A stretch of 64,000 bases of DNA from Marinomonas posidonica_A. Its GTDB lineage: Bacteria; Pseudomonadota; Gammaproteobacteria; Pseudomonadales; Marinomonadaceae. The first letter of the stretch is position 1; each line of letters starts with the position of its first letter. This document shows, piece by piece, positions 8,355 to 16,376 of the stretch. The notes under the pieces are model-generated. The model ran no database searches. It saw nothing but the letters and a program-made list of their open reading frames with translations, and was not told the origin of the DNA. A program made the position numbers and the translations under genes. The DNA lies in the NCBI RefSeq assembly GCF_043643765.1, contig NZ_JBHZSP010000001.1:62001-126000 (forward strand), written 5' to 3'.

Positions 8355-9036
8355 CAGCGGTCTACAAGCATTCTGGCGTGGCGAACATGCCATTAATGCG
8401 GAATTGCAGATGTTGAGATTACCAAGACACAGAAAAAAGCGTGCCCTTGCTCAAATGGGACGTGAAGTAAAAAAGCAGTCCAGAAAGAACGTAAAGAATC
8501 AAAGTAGCACGCAAGGCAAAAGGTTTAAGCAAAGGCGTAAACCCAGAACACGCAAAGGGTTGATGTTAAGTGGCTTGGTAAAGGGCGCGAATATTCGTCA
8601 AAGAACGAAAGGGAACGCCATCACCGTTGGGTTTAAAAATGCGCAAATGGGCCGAGTAGCCAATGAGCACCAAGAAGGCATTACACGAACCTTTAATGCC
8701 AGAAAGATGAGCGAACAACAAAAAGCGGATTGGCGAACTGAGCCAGCAAGTATGGCACAAGCAAATGCCATTATGCGGTTTGGGTACCGTTGGCGAGAGC
8801 GAGATAAGGATGGCAAACGAAAGAAAATTAGCCGTCGATACATCGTTGAGAATCTAACGAAGTGGCAAGCGCTCGGACTTTTAAACGAACTAAAGCATGG
8901 CAAGGGTGGAAGAAAAGGCGGAGTAAAAAGCTGGCAAACCGTATTGCCGTCCCGCGAGTTCTTTTCCAACGACACGCAATGGGTAAAACAAATGGCGCAT
9001 GACGTCATGAAAGCAGAACTAAGCAGAGGCAAATAA
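8347..9036 (+). CDS. Phage virion morphogenesis protein (P2 gpS-like)
   Basis: The 229-residue, strongly basic protein has the family layout: an early LPRHRKKRALAQMGREV helix, a KRFKQRRKPRTRKGLML segment (F/W-x-R-R-K), a central TVGFKNAQMGRVANEHQEG block, and a C-terminal region rich in W, R and K. gpS-type proteins take part in tail completion. It is somewhat longer than P2 gpS (about 150), the extra length being at the C-terminus after residue 150. It overlaps the upstream gene by 8 bases and ends 2 bases before the sheath-like gene. Confidence 0.83.
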   Translation: MNSSGLQAFWRGEHAINAELQMLRLPRHRKKRALAQMGREVKKQSRKNVKNQSSTQGKRFKQRRKPRTRKGLMLSGLVKGANIRQRTKGNAITVGFKNAQMGRVANEHQEGITRTFNARKMSEQQKADWRTEPASMAQANAIMRFGYRWRERDKDGKRKKISRRYIVENLTKWQALGLLNELKHGKGGRKGGVKSWQTVLPSREFFSNDTQWVKQMAHDVMKAELSRGK

Positions 9037-9037
9037 C

Positions 9038-10147
9038 ATGGCATTAGGCAGCGTTAGCGTTAGCAGTCAGGACAATGGAAACGGCGATTTTACTAGCGCT
9101 GAGAACCAATTTTTATTCATCGGGTTGGCCGGGAAAAACGCGGGGACGGTTCAGTACATCGACCAAACAACTGATTTAGACGATGTGCTAGGCGTGAATG
9201 CCAGCAAGCTTAAAACGACCATTCAAAAGGCAAGACAGAATGCCGGCACAAACTGGACGGCCATTGCCATGCCAGTGGGTACCGCTGGTGAATGGCAAAC
9301 GGCGTTCGATTCCGCTATGGCCAACAACTTAGTTTGTGAAGCGGTTGTGGTGACAGACCCAGTGACGACACAAGAAGACTTAGACGCCATGAATGTGGCA
9401 GTGGTGAGCGCGGAAAATCAGTATGGCCGTTATTTGCACTGGTTTGCTGTGACATCGGAGATGGATGCTTCAACAGTATGGGCAGATTTCATTGCCAGCT
9501 TTGACGAACTGCAAGACGGCGTAGCAGCGCCATCTTTGTCTTTGGTACCAGAAGTGTTTTCAGGCTGGTTGGGTACTTACTGTGGCCGTTTGTGCCATGA
9601 AGACCAATCCATTGCGGATTCGCCAATGCGTGTGGCCAGTGGTGCCATTGTGGGCTTATCCACGTTACCAGTGGATAAAGACGGTATTACTTTCAATATG
9701 AGTCATGCCAAAGCACTGAACGATGCCCGCGGCACTGTGCCGCAAGTGTATGCCGATTATGACGGTATCTATTGCAGCGATGGTATGACGCTCGCCCCTG
9801 AAGCCAGTGATTTTGCAGTGATTGAAAATTGCCGTGTGGTGAATGTGTGTAAGCGAGAAGTGCGCATTCTAGGCATTAAGAAGATTGCGGATCGTGCTTT
9901 GAACAATACACCCACTTCGGTTGCTGCTCATGAAGCCTATTTTATGCGCCCACTGATTAATCGAAGTAAGTCCAGTTTGGTTGGAAAAAATACGGTGCCA
10001 GGTGATGTAAAGCCACCACAAGACGGTGATGTCGCTATCACTTGGAAAAGCAGAACAAACGTAGAGGTGGGACTGTTGATTCGACCATATAACAGCCCTA
10101 AAGCCATTGCTGCGACAGTGGCATTAGAACTAAGCAATGAGGTGTAG
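9038..10147 (+). CDS. Phage tail sheath-like protein (DUF2586 family)
   Basis: The 369-residue protein begins MALGSVSVSSQDNGNGDF and contains NQFLFIGLAGKNAGTVQYI, ending in a long segment with IRPYNSPKAIAATVALEL. This corresponds to DUF2586 proteins of HP1/K139-like phages, which take the place of the P2 sheath gene FI. The sheath would contract to drive the tail tube through the cell envelope. Support comes from the next gene being the tube-type DUF2597 protein, the usual sheath-tube order. A sheath role for DUF2586 is inferred from position and fold predictions known for the family. Confidence 0.8.
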   Translation: MALGSVSVSSQDNGNGDFTSAENQFLFIGLAGKNAGTVQYIDQTTDLDDVLGVNASKLKTTIQKARQNAGTNWTAIAMPVGTAGEWQTAFDSAMANNLVCEAVVVTDPVTTQEDLDAMNVAVVSAENQYGRYLHWFAVTSEMDASTVWADFIASFDELQDGVAAPSLSLVPEVFSGWLGTYCGRLCHEDQSIADSPMRVASGAIVGLSTLPVDKDGITFNMSHAKALNDARGTVPQVYADYDGIYCSDGMTLAPEASDFAVIENCRVVNVCKREVRILGIKKIADRALNNTPTSVAAHEAYFMRPLINRSKSSLVGKNTVPGDVKPPQDGDVAITWKSRTNVEVGLLIRPYNSPKAIAATVALELSNEV

Positions 10148-10149
10148 AA

Positions 10150-10605
10150 ATGCCACATCATATTTCTGGAATGGATGTAAACGTGTCGTTGGGTACGTCA
10201 TTGATCAATGTAAAGCAGTTTACGCTCAACATTGAAGACGGTGTCAAAGCGGTAACGACCCGAGGCGTTCCGCATGGCCATGTAAACGGCACATTAGCGG
10301 CCAGCGGTGAAATCACGTTGGATACTGAAAACTTTAACCGTGTGATTGAAGAGGCTCGCAAGGTGGGGTCGGTGCAGCAGCTAGGCACCTTTGACATCAT
10401 CGGGCTTGGTAAGACGGTCGATCAATCATTAAAGACAGCGGCTTACGGCTGTAAGTTGAGCATTAGCAAGTTGTTAGATGCTAGCGGTGATGGCGGCGAC
10501 AAACTGGAACACACCATTCCGTACACGGTAACTGATTCGCGCTTTGTTGAAATCAACGGTGTGCCTTATGCGGATCAAAACTTCATCGAGACGTTGGGGC
10601 TGTAG
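10150..10605 (+). CDS. Phage tail tube protein (DUF2597 family)
   Basis: The 151-residue protein opens with MPHHISGMDVNVSLGTSLINV and continues with short beta-type segments (HGHVNGTLAASGEITLDTEN, IPYTVTDSRFVEI). This matches DUF2597 proteins that follow the sheath gene in HP1/K139-like phages and take the P2 FII position. Stacked hexamers would form the inner tube. It starts 2 bases after the sheath stop. The downstream amidase gene begins directly at 10606, so the tube gene leads straight into the lysis cassette. Confidence 0.78.
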   Translation: MPHHISGMDVNVSLGTSLINVKQFTLNIEDGVKAVTTRGVPHGHVNGTLAASGEITLDTENFNRVIEEARKVGSVQQLGTFDIIGLGKTVDQSLKTAAYGCKLSISKLLDASGDGGDKLEHTIPYTVTDSRFVEINGVPYADQNFIETLGL

Positions 10606-11007
10606 ATGAAGATTAAATATCTTGTTGTCCACTGTTCTGATACGCCGAATGGCCGAGAGACAGCGGCGGAAGACATTCATCGTTGGCACTTGGAGCGTGG
10701 TTGGGATGGGATTGGTTATCACGCAGTCATCAAGCTAGATGGTGACATCGAAGCGGGTCGACCAGTGTATTGGCAGGGCGCTCATGCTGATCCATACAAC
10801 CATGAATCATTGGGTGTCTGCTTAGTGGGTCGAGACAAATTTACTGACGAGCAAATGCGCTCACTAGAAGGTTTGTTTTTGGCCTTACACGCTGAATACC
10901 CAAAGGCGCAGATCGTTGGCCATTGCGATTTAAACACACACAAAACCTGCCCGAATTTCGATGTGAAAGCGTGGTGGGCAGAGGTGAAAAAACGGAGTCT
11001 GGATTGA
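10606..11007 (+). CDS. Phage N-acetylmuramoyl-L-alanine amidase (endolysin)
   Basis: The 133-residue protein resembles the T7 lysozyme/Amidase_2 fold. It has YLVVHCSDTPNGR near the N-terminus, with the first zinc histidine, then GIGYHAVI, then IVGHCDLNTHKTCPNFD, with the second histidine and the cysteine ligand. It cleaves the amide bond between muramic acid and L-alanine in peptidoglycan. No signal peptide is present, so it depends on the holin encoded immediately downstream, whose ATG overlaps this stop codon (TGATG). With the next two genes it forms the lysis cassette. Confidence 0.92.
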   Translation: MKIKYLVVHCSDTPNGRETAAEDIHRWHLERGWDGIGYHAVIKLDGDIEAGRPVYWQGAHADPYNHESLGVCLVGRDKFTDEQMRSLEGLFLALHAEYPKAQIVGHCDLNTHKTCPNFDVKAWWAEVKKRSLD

Positions 11008-11492
11008 TGGGGATTTTAGGCGGTTTGAAAAGCTTATTTACAGGTGAAAGCGGCATTGTGTCATCGATTGCAGGATTGGTAAAAGACTACTTTCCACCGG
11101 ATTTATCGCCAGATAAAAAAGCGGAGTTGGAAGAAAAGCTTCGTGAATTTCAACTGCAAGCACAAAGGCAAGTAGATGACGCAACAAGTGAAGCCGAGAA
11201 AAATTTAACTCAACGAATTGCAGAGTTAGAAGGCACGGCGAGCGATTTAAAAGCCATTCCGTTTTTTGGTCCGGTAATGATTTTCTTGCGTGGATTGCAG
11301 CGCCCTGTATGGGGCTTTGCCACCTTATACATGGACTTTTTGTGGTTTGCAGAGTGGACAACATTGTCGCAAAAGCAAGAAAGCGCATTGATGGTAATAA
11401 ACGTGTTAGTGCTTGGCTTTTTGTTTGGTGAGCGTGCGATTAAAAATGTGATGCCGCTTATGACTAAGTTTTTTGAAGTCAAAAAAGGGTAG
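11007..11492 (+). CDS. Holin with three-membrane-segment domain
   Basis: This encodes 161 residues from the ATG at 11007, which overlaps the amidase stop. The longer frame runs inside the amidase gene. The N-terminal part (to about residue 85) is amphipathic and charged, with a coiled-coil-like REFQLQAQRQVDDATSEAEK stretch. From IPFFGPVMIFLRGLQRPVW to ALMVINVLVLGFLFGERA it has the hydrophobic layout of the three-transmembrane holin family also seen in gene transfer agents. It would permeabilise the inner membrane so the amidase reaches the wall. Confidence 0.78.
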   Translation: MGILGGLKSLFTGESGIVSSIAGLVKDYFPPDLSPDKKAELEEKLREFQLQAQRQVDDATSEAEKNLTQRIAELEGTASDLKAIPFFGPVMIFLRGLQRPVWGFATLYMDFLWFAEWTTLSQKQESALMVINVLVLGFLFGERAIKNVMPLMTKFFEVKKG

Positions 11493-11498
11493 GTGTTT

Positions 11499-11741
11499 AT
11501 GGAGCTGTCACAAGCAGAACTGACCATCGTTATGTTTATTTTGTCGGCTGTAGTCGGTGGCTTGGGCGGCTTCTTGGCATTTTTATTCAATCGAATTTCT
11601 GCAAATGAACGCGGCCTGATGCAGCACAAGATAGATGCAGCGGAAAAGTATGCTCATAAAAATGAGATTAATGATCTGGCCGGAAGGCTGGAACGGAAAA
11701 TTGAAGACCTTTTTAAGCAGGTCTATGACGCTAAAAAATAG
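11499..11741 (+). CDS. Small single-pass membrane protein of the lysis region
   Basis: This encodes 80 residues from the ATG at 11499, preceded by AGGG and AGG motifs; an earlier GTG (11493) is less likely. A single hydrophobic segment at about residues 8-31 (LTIVMFILSAVVGGLGGFLA) is followed by a charged helical tail predicted to lie in the cytoplasm or periplasm. The position after a holin suggests an antiholin, second holin or spanin-like role, but no lipobox or paired spanin gene is seen. Function is not established. Confidence 0.6.
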   Translation: MELSQAELTIVMFILSAVVGGLGGFLAFLFNRISANERGLMQHKIDAAEKYAHKNEINDLAGRLERKIEDLFKQVYDAKK

Positions 11742-11750
11742 GGGAAAGGT

Positions 11751-12083
11751 ATGTCTGAAGCACAAGTGATCGTGGTAACGATTGGAACAGAGAACTTTGA
11801 ATTCACGGTGACCAACCGAGAGTACAACAAGTTTGTAGATTCGATGGCGGGCGGCAAAGTGACAATGGGAGCTTATAACTTATTGTCCAACACGGTTAAG
11901 CAAGAGCAGCACGCGACCCTAAAAAGCATGTTGGTCGATGGCAACAACAATCCAAAGTCTACTTTGGTTATGGAGGCCGTGGGAGTCATTACCGAAGACT
12001 TTACCAGCGATTTACCAAAAGTGGTAAAGACGCGAGCGAGTTCTGCAAATTCATCGAAAGAAACGGATTTGAGCAACTCGTAA
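11751..12083 (+). CDS. Phage tail assembly chaperone, zero frame (P2 gpE position)
   Basis: The 110-residue protein contains VTIGTENFEFTVTNREYNKF and a DSMAGGKVTMGAYNLL region, typical of short tail assembly chaperones encoded before the tape measure. It starts with AGGGGAAAGGT nine bases upstream. After DLPK (to 12020) the zero-frame tail is polar and looks non-natural (RASSANSSKETDLSNS). The -1 frame over the same bases continues sensibly to 12220, as described in the next entry. In tailed phages a frameshifted long form and this short form together coat the tape measure during tail assembly. Confidence 0.75.
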   Translation: MSEAQVIVVTIGTENFEFTVTNREYNKFVDSMAGGKVTMGAYNLLSNTVKQEQHATLKSMLVDGNNNPKSTLVMEAVGVITEDFTSDLPKVVKTRASSANSSKETDLSNS

Positions 12084-12220
12084 CACTCAGAATGCGCCAT
12101 CTACCACATGCTGATGATTCGTTTGAAAACTTAGGTCGAGCACTGTGGTTAGAAGGGCGTGAATTGGAAAGAAACACGGCAGCCATAACAAATGGCATTA
12201 ATAAGGCTTTTTCAGGGTAG
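12017..12220 (+). CDS. Probable -1 frameshift extension of the tail chaperone (gpE' position)
   Basis: This frame is too short to be called alone and is -1 relative to the chaperone. It reads through KSGKDASEFCKFIERNGFEQ, then LVTLRMRHLPHADD, SFENLGRALWLEGRELE and NTAAITNGINKAFSG, ending with TAG at 12218-12220, just before the tape measure start. The most likely slip point is CCAAAAG at 12015-12021, where lysine AAA can re-pair one base back. An independent start is possible at the ATG at 12092, giving 42 residues, but it lacks a ribosome site. P2 makes gpE+E' by the same kind of event. Confidence 0.6.
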   Translation, partial: KSGKDASEFCKFIERNGFEQLVTLRMRHLPHADDSFENLGRALWLEGRELERNTAAITNGINKAFSG

Positions 12221-12227
12221 GTGACAA

Positions 12228-14282
12228 ATGGCGCGAGGGTTAGACAGATTGATGCTGACAATCGGTTTATTGGATCGCATTACTGCGCCCATGAAAGGCA
12301 TTCAACGCACCATCAAAAATGTAACGGATAACTCCCGCAAAGCGTTTATGAATACTGCAGCGGGGGTGACTGCATTAATTGCAGCATCAACCTCTTTTGC
12401 TTCCACGGTCAACCCGGCAAATGACATGAACAACGCGCTGAATGAAGTGCGTTCGTTGGAAGTGGCAGATCAAACACTAGCTCGGCTTAATCAAGCTGGG
12501 CTCAAATATTCGATTGAGTTTGGTGATCAAGCAGCCGGTTATGTTCGCTCGGCATACGATATTCAATCGGCCATTGATGGCTTGGTGGATAACGATTTGC
12601 CGCGGTTCACTACAGCGGCGGGTACGTTGGCAAAAGCCACAAAGGCAAATGTAACCGACATTACCAGTTACTTTGGTTCTATGTATGGCATCTTCAAGCG
12701 CCAAGCCAATGAAATGGGCAAGGGCACTTGGGTAGAGATGTTGGCTGGGCAAACTGCGAAAGCAGTGCAAATGTTTAAAACAACGGGGCCAGAAATGTCG
12801 GCCGCGTTCGAATCCATTGGAGCGGATGCCGCCACGATGGGGGTAAAACTTCATGAGCAAATGGCGGTATTGGGCACCTTGCAAGCCACCATGAGTGGTT
12901 CTGAATCCGGTACAAAATACGGCGCTTTCTTGGAAGGGTTAGCCAATGCTCAGGGTAAGTTGGGTTTGAGTTTTACTGACGAAAGCGGTCAGTTACTTCC
13001 GATTGTTGAAATCCTTGAAATGATTAACACCAAAACCAAAGGGCTAAATGCATTAGAAGTGCAAGATGTACTTAGTGACGCGTTTGGCTCCGATCAGGCG
13101 GTGTCATTCATTAAGTTAATGTCGAATGACATTGGCAAGCTTAGCAGCGATATAGACAAGCTAGGCAACATAACCAGCATGCAAAAAGCCATTGATATGG
13201 CTAAGGCTATGCGTGATCCGTTTGCTCAGGTGGCCGCTGGTATTCGAGGTGTGTCTATTGCGGTTTGGCAAAAGGCATTACCGGCTATTAATCCATTTAT
13301 TGATTCCATTACAAGCGCCACTTTGGTGATTGTGGAATGGACAGATAAATACCCGCATTTAACTAAAGCCATTGGTTTAGCGGCAACTGCATTTATTGCC
13401 TTTGTTGCTATTGCTGGATTGATGAGTATTGCAATTGGCTTGGCCCGTTATGCCATGGTAGGGCTGACGATGCGCTTTATCATCGTTAAGCCCATCGTTT
13501 GGGGCGCGCAATTAGTGATGAAGGCATGGACAGCCTCACTGTGGTTAGCAAGAACAGCCTTATTGGCTTACGTGCTTTATGGCCCTGCGTTGGCCGGTGT
13601 TTTTATGTCTATGAAGACGGGAATACTAACAAGCTTACCAGCCATTTGGGCGTTTACGGCGGCACTATTGGCTAACCCACTAACTTGGATTGTCGTGGGT
13701 GTTGTCGCATTGATTGCCGCGCTGGTCGCTTTGGTTGTTTATTGGGATGACGTAACTGCAGCGGTTAAGCGTTTCTTTTCTGGTATGTCGGCATTGGCTA
13801 ATACTGCGATATTTGAGCCCATTCAACAGTGGTGGGGAGACTTTCAAGTCTGGCTTGGTTCAGTGTCGTTCATGCCTGAATGGGACTTACGAATTGATTT
13901 GTTCGAATCCATTAAGCAGTGGTGGGTCGATTTTAAAAACTGGCTAAACACCCTTGATCCGTTCGCCTTTCTTGGTGACAAGGTAGATTGGCTGAAACAA
14001 AAACTCAGTTGGATACCGGGTATTGATGTTGAAAACAGTACCTCACAAGAGGTGGTGTCGAAAGCCGTTAGTCATTCTGAAACAGTAAACAGCATGGTGT
14101 CTCTGCCAGGGTCTGGTTCTAGCCAAAGCAGTGGGGACTCTGGTGGGTTGTTTCAATCCATTAGCAATATGTTTGGCGGCTCTAAGAAGTCGGTTCAAGT
14201 GGAAAAGATAGAAGTAAACAACCATGGCCAAGGCGTGCGCGGTGACGAGCTTATGTATCAATTGGAAATGGAAGCGGGCTAA
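12228..14282 (+). CDS. Phage tail tape measure protein
   Basis: The 684-residue protein is the expected largest tail gene product. The N-terminal region (about 1-350) is helical and contains the TP901-type core (SIEFGDQAAGYVRSAYDIQS, ALFEG-like repeats and a GTKYGAFLEGL segment). Hydrophobic segments at about 380-410, 430-460 and 470-510 resemble the membrane-inserting part of tape measures. The C-terminus is polar and ends close to the next start, which overlaps the stop (TAATG at 14280). Length sets tail length; about 680 residues implies a tail of P2/HP1 class. The start at 12228 follows AGGTGAC. Confidence 0.9.
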   Translation: MARGLDRLMLTIGLLDRITAPMKGIQRTIKNVTDNSRKAFMNTAAGVTALIAASTSFASTVNPANDMNNALNEVRSLEVADQTLARLNQAGLKYSIEFGDQAAGYVRSAYDIQSAIDGLVDNDLPRFTTAAGTLAKATKANVTDITSYFGSMYGIFKRQANEMGKGTWVEMLAGQTAKAVQMFKTTGPEMSAAFESIGADAATMGVKLHEQMAVLGTLQATMSGSESGTKYGAFLEGLANAQGKLGLSFTDESGQLLPIVEILEMINTKTKGLNALEVQDVLSDAFGSDQAVSFIKLMSNDIGKLSSDIDKLGNITSMQKAIDMAKAMRDPFAQVAAGIRGVSIAVWQKALPAINPFIDSITSATLVIVEWTDKYPHLTKAIGLAATAFIAFVAIAGLMSIAIGLARYAMVGLTMRFIIVKPIVWGAQLVMKAWTASLWLARTALLAYVLYGPALAGVFMSMKTGILTSLPAIWAFTAALLANPLTWIVVGVVALIAALVALVVYWDDVTAAVKRFFSGMSALANTAIFEPIQQWWGDFQVWLGSVSFMPEWDLRIDLFESIKQWWVDFKNWLNTLDPFAFLGDKVDWLKQKLSWIPGIDVENSTSQEVVSKAVSHSETVNSMVSLPGSGSSQSSGDSGGLFQSISNMFGGSKKSVQVEKIEVNNHGQGVRGDELMYQLEMEAG

Positions 14283-14593
14283 TGGCGAGCATTGATTTAT
14301 TAATCAGAGATGATGATTTGGATTTGTCCGCTATTGGCGAGCCACGTTTGGTATCGGGTGGGGATTGTGTCGCACAAGACTTGCGCCACATGATTCGTGA
14401 AAAAGCCTATGCATTCAAAATGATTGGTGAACGCAACCCAACAACCATTTCCGCGCTATGCACAGACATTGAAATAGAAATGGAGAATGACGAGCGCGTT
14501 TATCCAGGTACGGCCAGTGTTGCATTAAATGGTGAGTCGTTAATGTGCGAAGCGCAAACCGTATCCGGTGAACGCATTACGGTGACGGTATGA
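14282..14593 (+). CDS. Phage baseplate-associated protein (DUF2590 family)
   Basis: The 103-residue protein begins MASIDLLIRDDDLDLSAIGE and contains a GGDCVAQDLRHMIREK segment, matching the small DUF2590 proteins. These occupy the place of the gp25/gpW baseplate wedge component in HP1/K139-like phages. It overlaps the tape measure stop by one base, and its own stop overlaps the baseplate J start (ATGA at 14590), so the three are translationally coupled. The wedge role is inferred from gene order and from the gpW-like size and early DLR-type helix. Confidence 0.72.
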   Translation: MASIDLLIRDDDLDLSAIGEPRLVSGGDCVAQDLRHMIREKAYAFKMIGERNPTTISALCTDIEIEMENDERVYPGTASVALNGESLMCEAQTVSGERITVTV

Positions 14594-15744
14594 CAGCAGA
14601 CTTTGAGCAGGTATTGGTTGATAACGGAGTACCCACAACGGAACAGGCCATAACGGCAGAGTTTCGAACGGTTCTTTCTGAGTCTGGGTCGACCATTGCT
14701 AACAACTCTGATTATTCACCGTTTTGGCGGCTTATTTCTGCGATAGCCACTAAGCCTGTGCAGTCGCTTGTGCAATTACTCATTAAAAATGTCATGCCGC
14801 AGTTTTTCTTAAAAACAGTGGGTGAATCCTTTATTGAACTATGGGGAGATAGTTACAACTGCCCACGTAAGCAAGCCCAGTTTTTGAAAGGCCGCGTCGT
14901 ATTTACGCGAAGTAATACGGCGGGAGCTTTCAATGTTCCGGCTGGTACCGTGATTTATACCGATTTAATCAATAACACCATTTACAGGGTGATGACCGAT
15001 GTAGATGCCGTATTTGATGACGGTGAAGCGGGTTTGATTGTGTCAGTGACATCGGAAACAGCGGCAACCGCTTATAACTTAGAGCCAGGTTATTTCTCGA
15101 ATTGTGATTTAGAGGGAATCAGCGTTACTAACCCTGATAATTGGATTGATCAAGTCGGGGCGGATTTGGAAGACATTGAAGATTATCGGCCCCGAATTCG
15201 TAATGCATTCAATACGCTAAGTCATTACCACACGGACGGTGTTTATAAGTATTTGATTTCATCTTGGGTTGGTGTCAGTGAGCAAAATATCTGGTTTCAG
15301 CACGATGCACCGCGTGGGCCAGGAACCGCCAATGCCTACATATTGTTTGAGCTAAATGCGCCAGCGCAAAGTTACCTTGAAACCATTAACCGCCAGATTT
15401 CAACAGAAGGCTATCACGGACATGGTGATGATTTGGTTGCTAATGCTATGCCTGAAACTGAGCATGATTTAACGGCCACTGTGTATTTTTCGGACACGTT
15501 ATTGGATGAAGAAAAAGAAGCCAAAAAAGCGGTGATATATAACGCGATTTACGCGGCATTCCGTGGCAATGCTGCCTATCAGATGACGAAAACAGAGCCC
15601 TTTTCTCGCTTCTCATTTACCAATTTGGGTGGTGAGCTTTTCGATTTAGTAGAGGGCTTAGAAGATGTGGAATTTAGCCTTACCAGTATTGTGTCTGAGC
15701 TGGCCATTCCTCGCCTAAGTTCGCTGAGTGTGGTCGAGGGCTGA
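14590..15744 (+). CDS. Baseplate J-like wedge protein (P2 gpJ-like)
   Basis: The 384-residue protein carries the Baseplate_J layout: an N-terminal helical region, a central FVRSNTAGAFNVPAGT-like strand block (FTRSNTAGAFNVPAGTVIYT), and a later DYRPRIRNAFNTLSHYHTDG segment with the characteristic R-x-R. A late TVYFSDTLLDEEKEAKKAV block ends the family region. gpJ forms baseplate wedges with the gpI and gpW proteins. It lies directly before the gpI-like gene, as in P2 (W-J-I). Confidence 0.9.
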   Translation: MTADFEQVLVDNGVPTTEQAITAEFRTVLSESGSTIANNSDYSPFWRLISAIATKPVQSLVQLLIKNVMPQFFLKTVGESFIELWGDSYNCPRKQAQFLKGRVVFTRSNTAGAFNVPAGTVIYTDLINNTIYRVMTDVDAVFDDGEAGLIVSVTSETAATAYNLEPGYFSNCDLEGISVTNPDNWIDQVGADLEDIEDYRPRIRNAFNTLSHYHTDGVYKYLISSWVGVSEQNIWFQHDAPRGPGTANAYILFELNAPAQSYLETINRQISTEGYHGHGDDLVANAMPETEHDLTATVYFSDTLLDEEKEAKKAVIYNAIYAAFRGNAAYQMTKTEPFSRFSFTNLGGELFDLVEGLEDVEFSLTSIVSELAIPRLSSLSVVEG

Positions 15745-15746
15745 GC

Positions 15747-16355
15747 ATGGAAAAGTATTCGTTACCGGTTTGGATGCGTCATGGAGAAAAAGCAAAAGCA
15801 CTGAAAACGGCGTTCGATGCATGGTGGGGCAAAGTTGAAAAGTGGCTACAGGTACCGCTCGATCAAATGGATGCGGAAACGTGTCATTCAGCATTACTGA
15901 AGTATTTGGCATTCCAAAAAGACGTAAAGCGTTTTTCGAATGAACCTGAAGAGCTATTTAGAAAGCGAGTGAAATACGCTGAGCAGAATGCCATGGACGC
16001 TGGTTCGAAAGCTGGCTTTGTCGCTATTTTTGAGCGTTTGGGAATTGGCTATGTAGACGTCATTGAACGGTCAGATTCAGAGAATTGGGATGTCATTACA
16101 TTACGTTTATCTGACTCCCAAATCGCTGAAAACACAGAGTTATTAAGCTACATCATTCAACAGTACGGACGCACCTGCCGGCGATATGAGTTGACGGTAT
16201 TAACGTCGCTTGGAGTGAGTATAGAGGTGTTTGAGGTAGGCGGTTCTTGGTCATTGGATATTGCAAAAGAGCAGATTGAACCTTGGCAAGCCAAAACAAC
16301 GACTCAAAGCGATGAAGTTGGACACACATGGGCTTTAGACGTGGCGAGCGTCTAA
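15747..16355 (+). CDS. Phage tail protein I (P2 gpI-like)
   Basis: The 202-residue protein has the early LPVWMRHGEKAKALKTAFDA segment and a central helical region (CHSALLKYLAFQKDVKRFSN, EELFRKRVKYAEQNA) expected for gpI. It also has a GSKAGFVAIFERLG block found in HP1-type homologues. It links baseplate wedges to the tail fibres. It starts 2 bases after the baseplate J stop and precedes the fibre gene, the standard J-I-H order. Confidence 0.82.
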   Translation: MEKYSLPVWMRHGEKAKALKTAFDAWWGKVEKWLQVPLDQMDAETCHSALLKYLAFQKDVKRFSNEPEELFRKRVKYAEQNAMDAGSKAGFVAIFERLGIGYVDVIERSDSENWDVITLRLSDSQIAENTELLSYIIQQYGRTCRRYELTVLTSLGVSIEVFEVGGSWSLDIAKEQIEPWQAKTTTQSDEVGHTWALDVASV

Positions 16356-16376
16356 TAGAAACAAGAGAGAGACATT

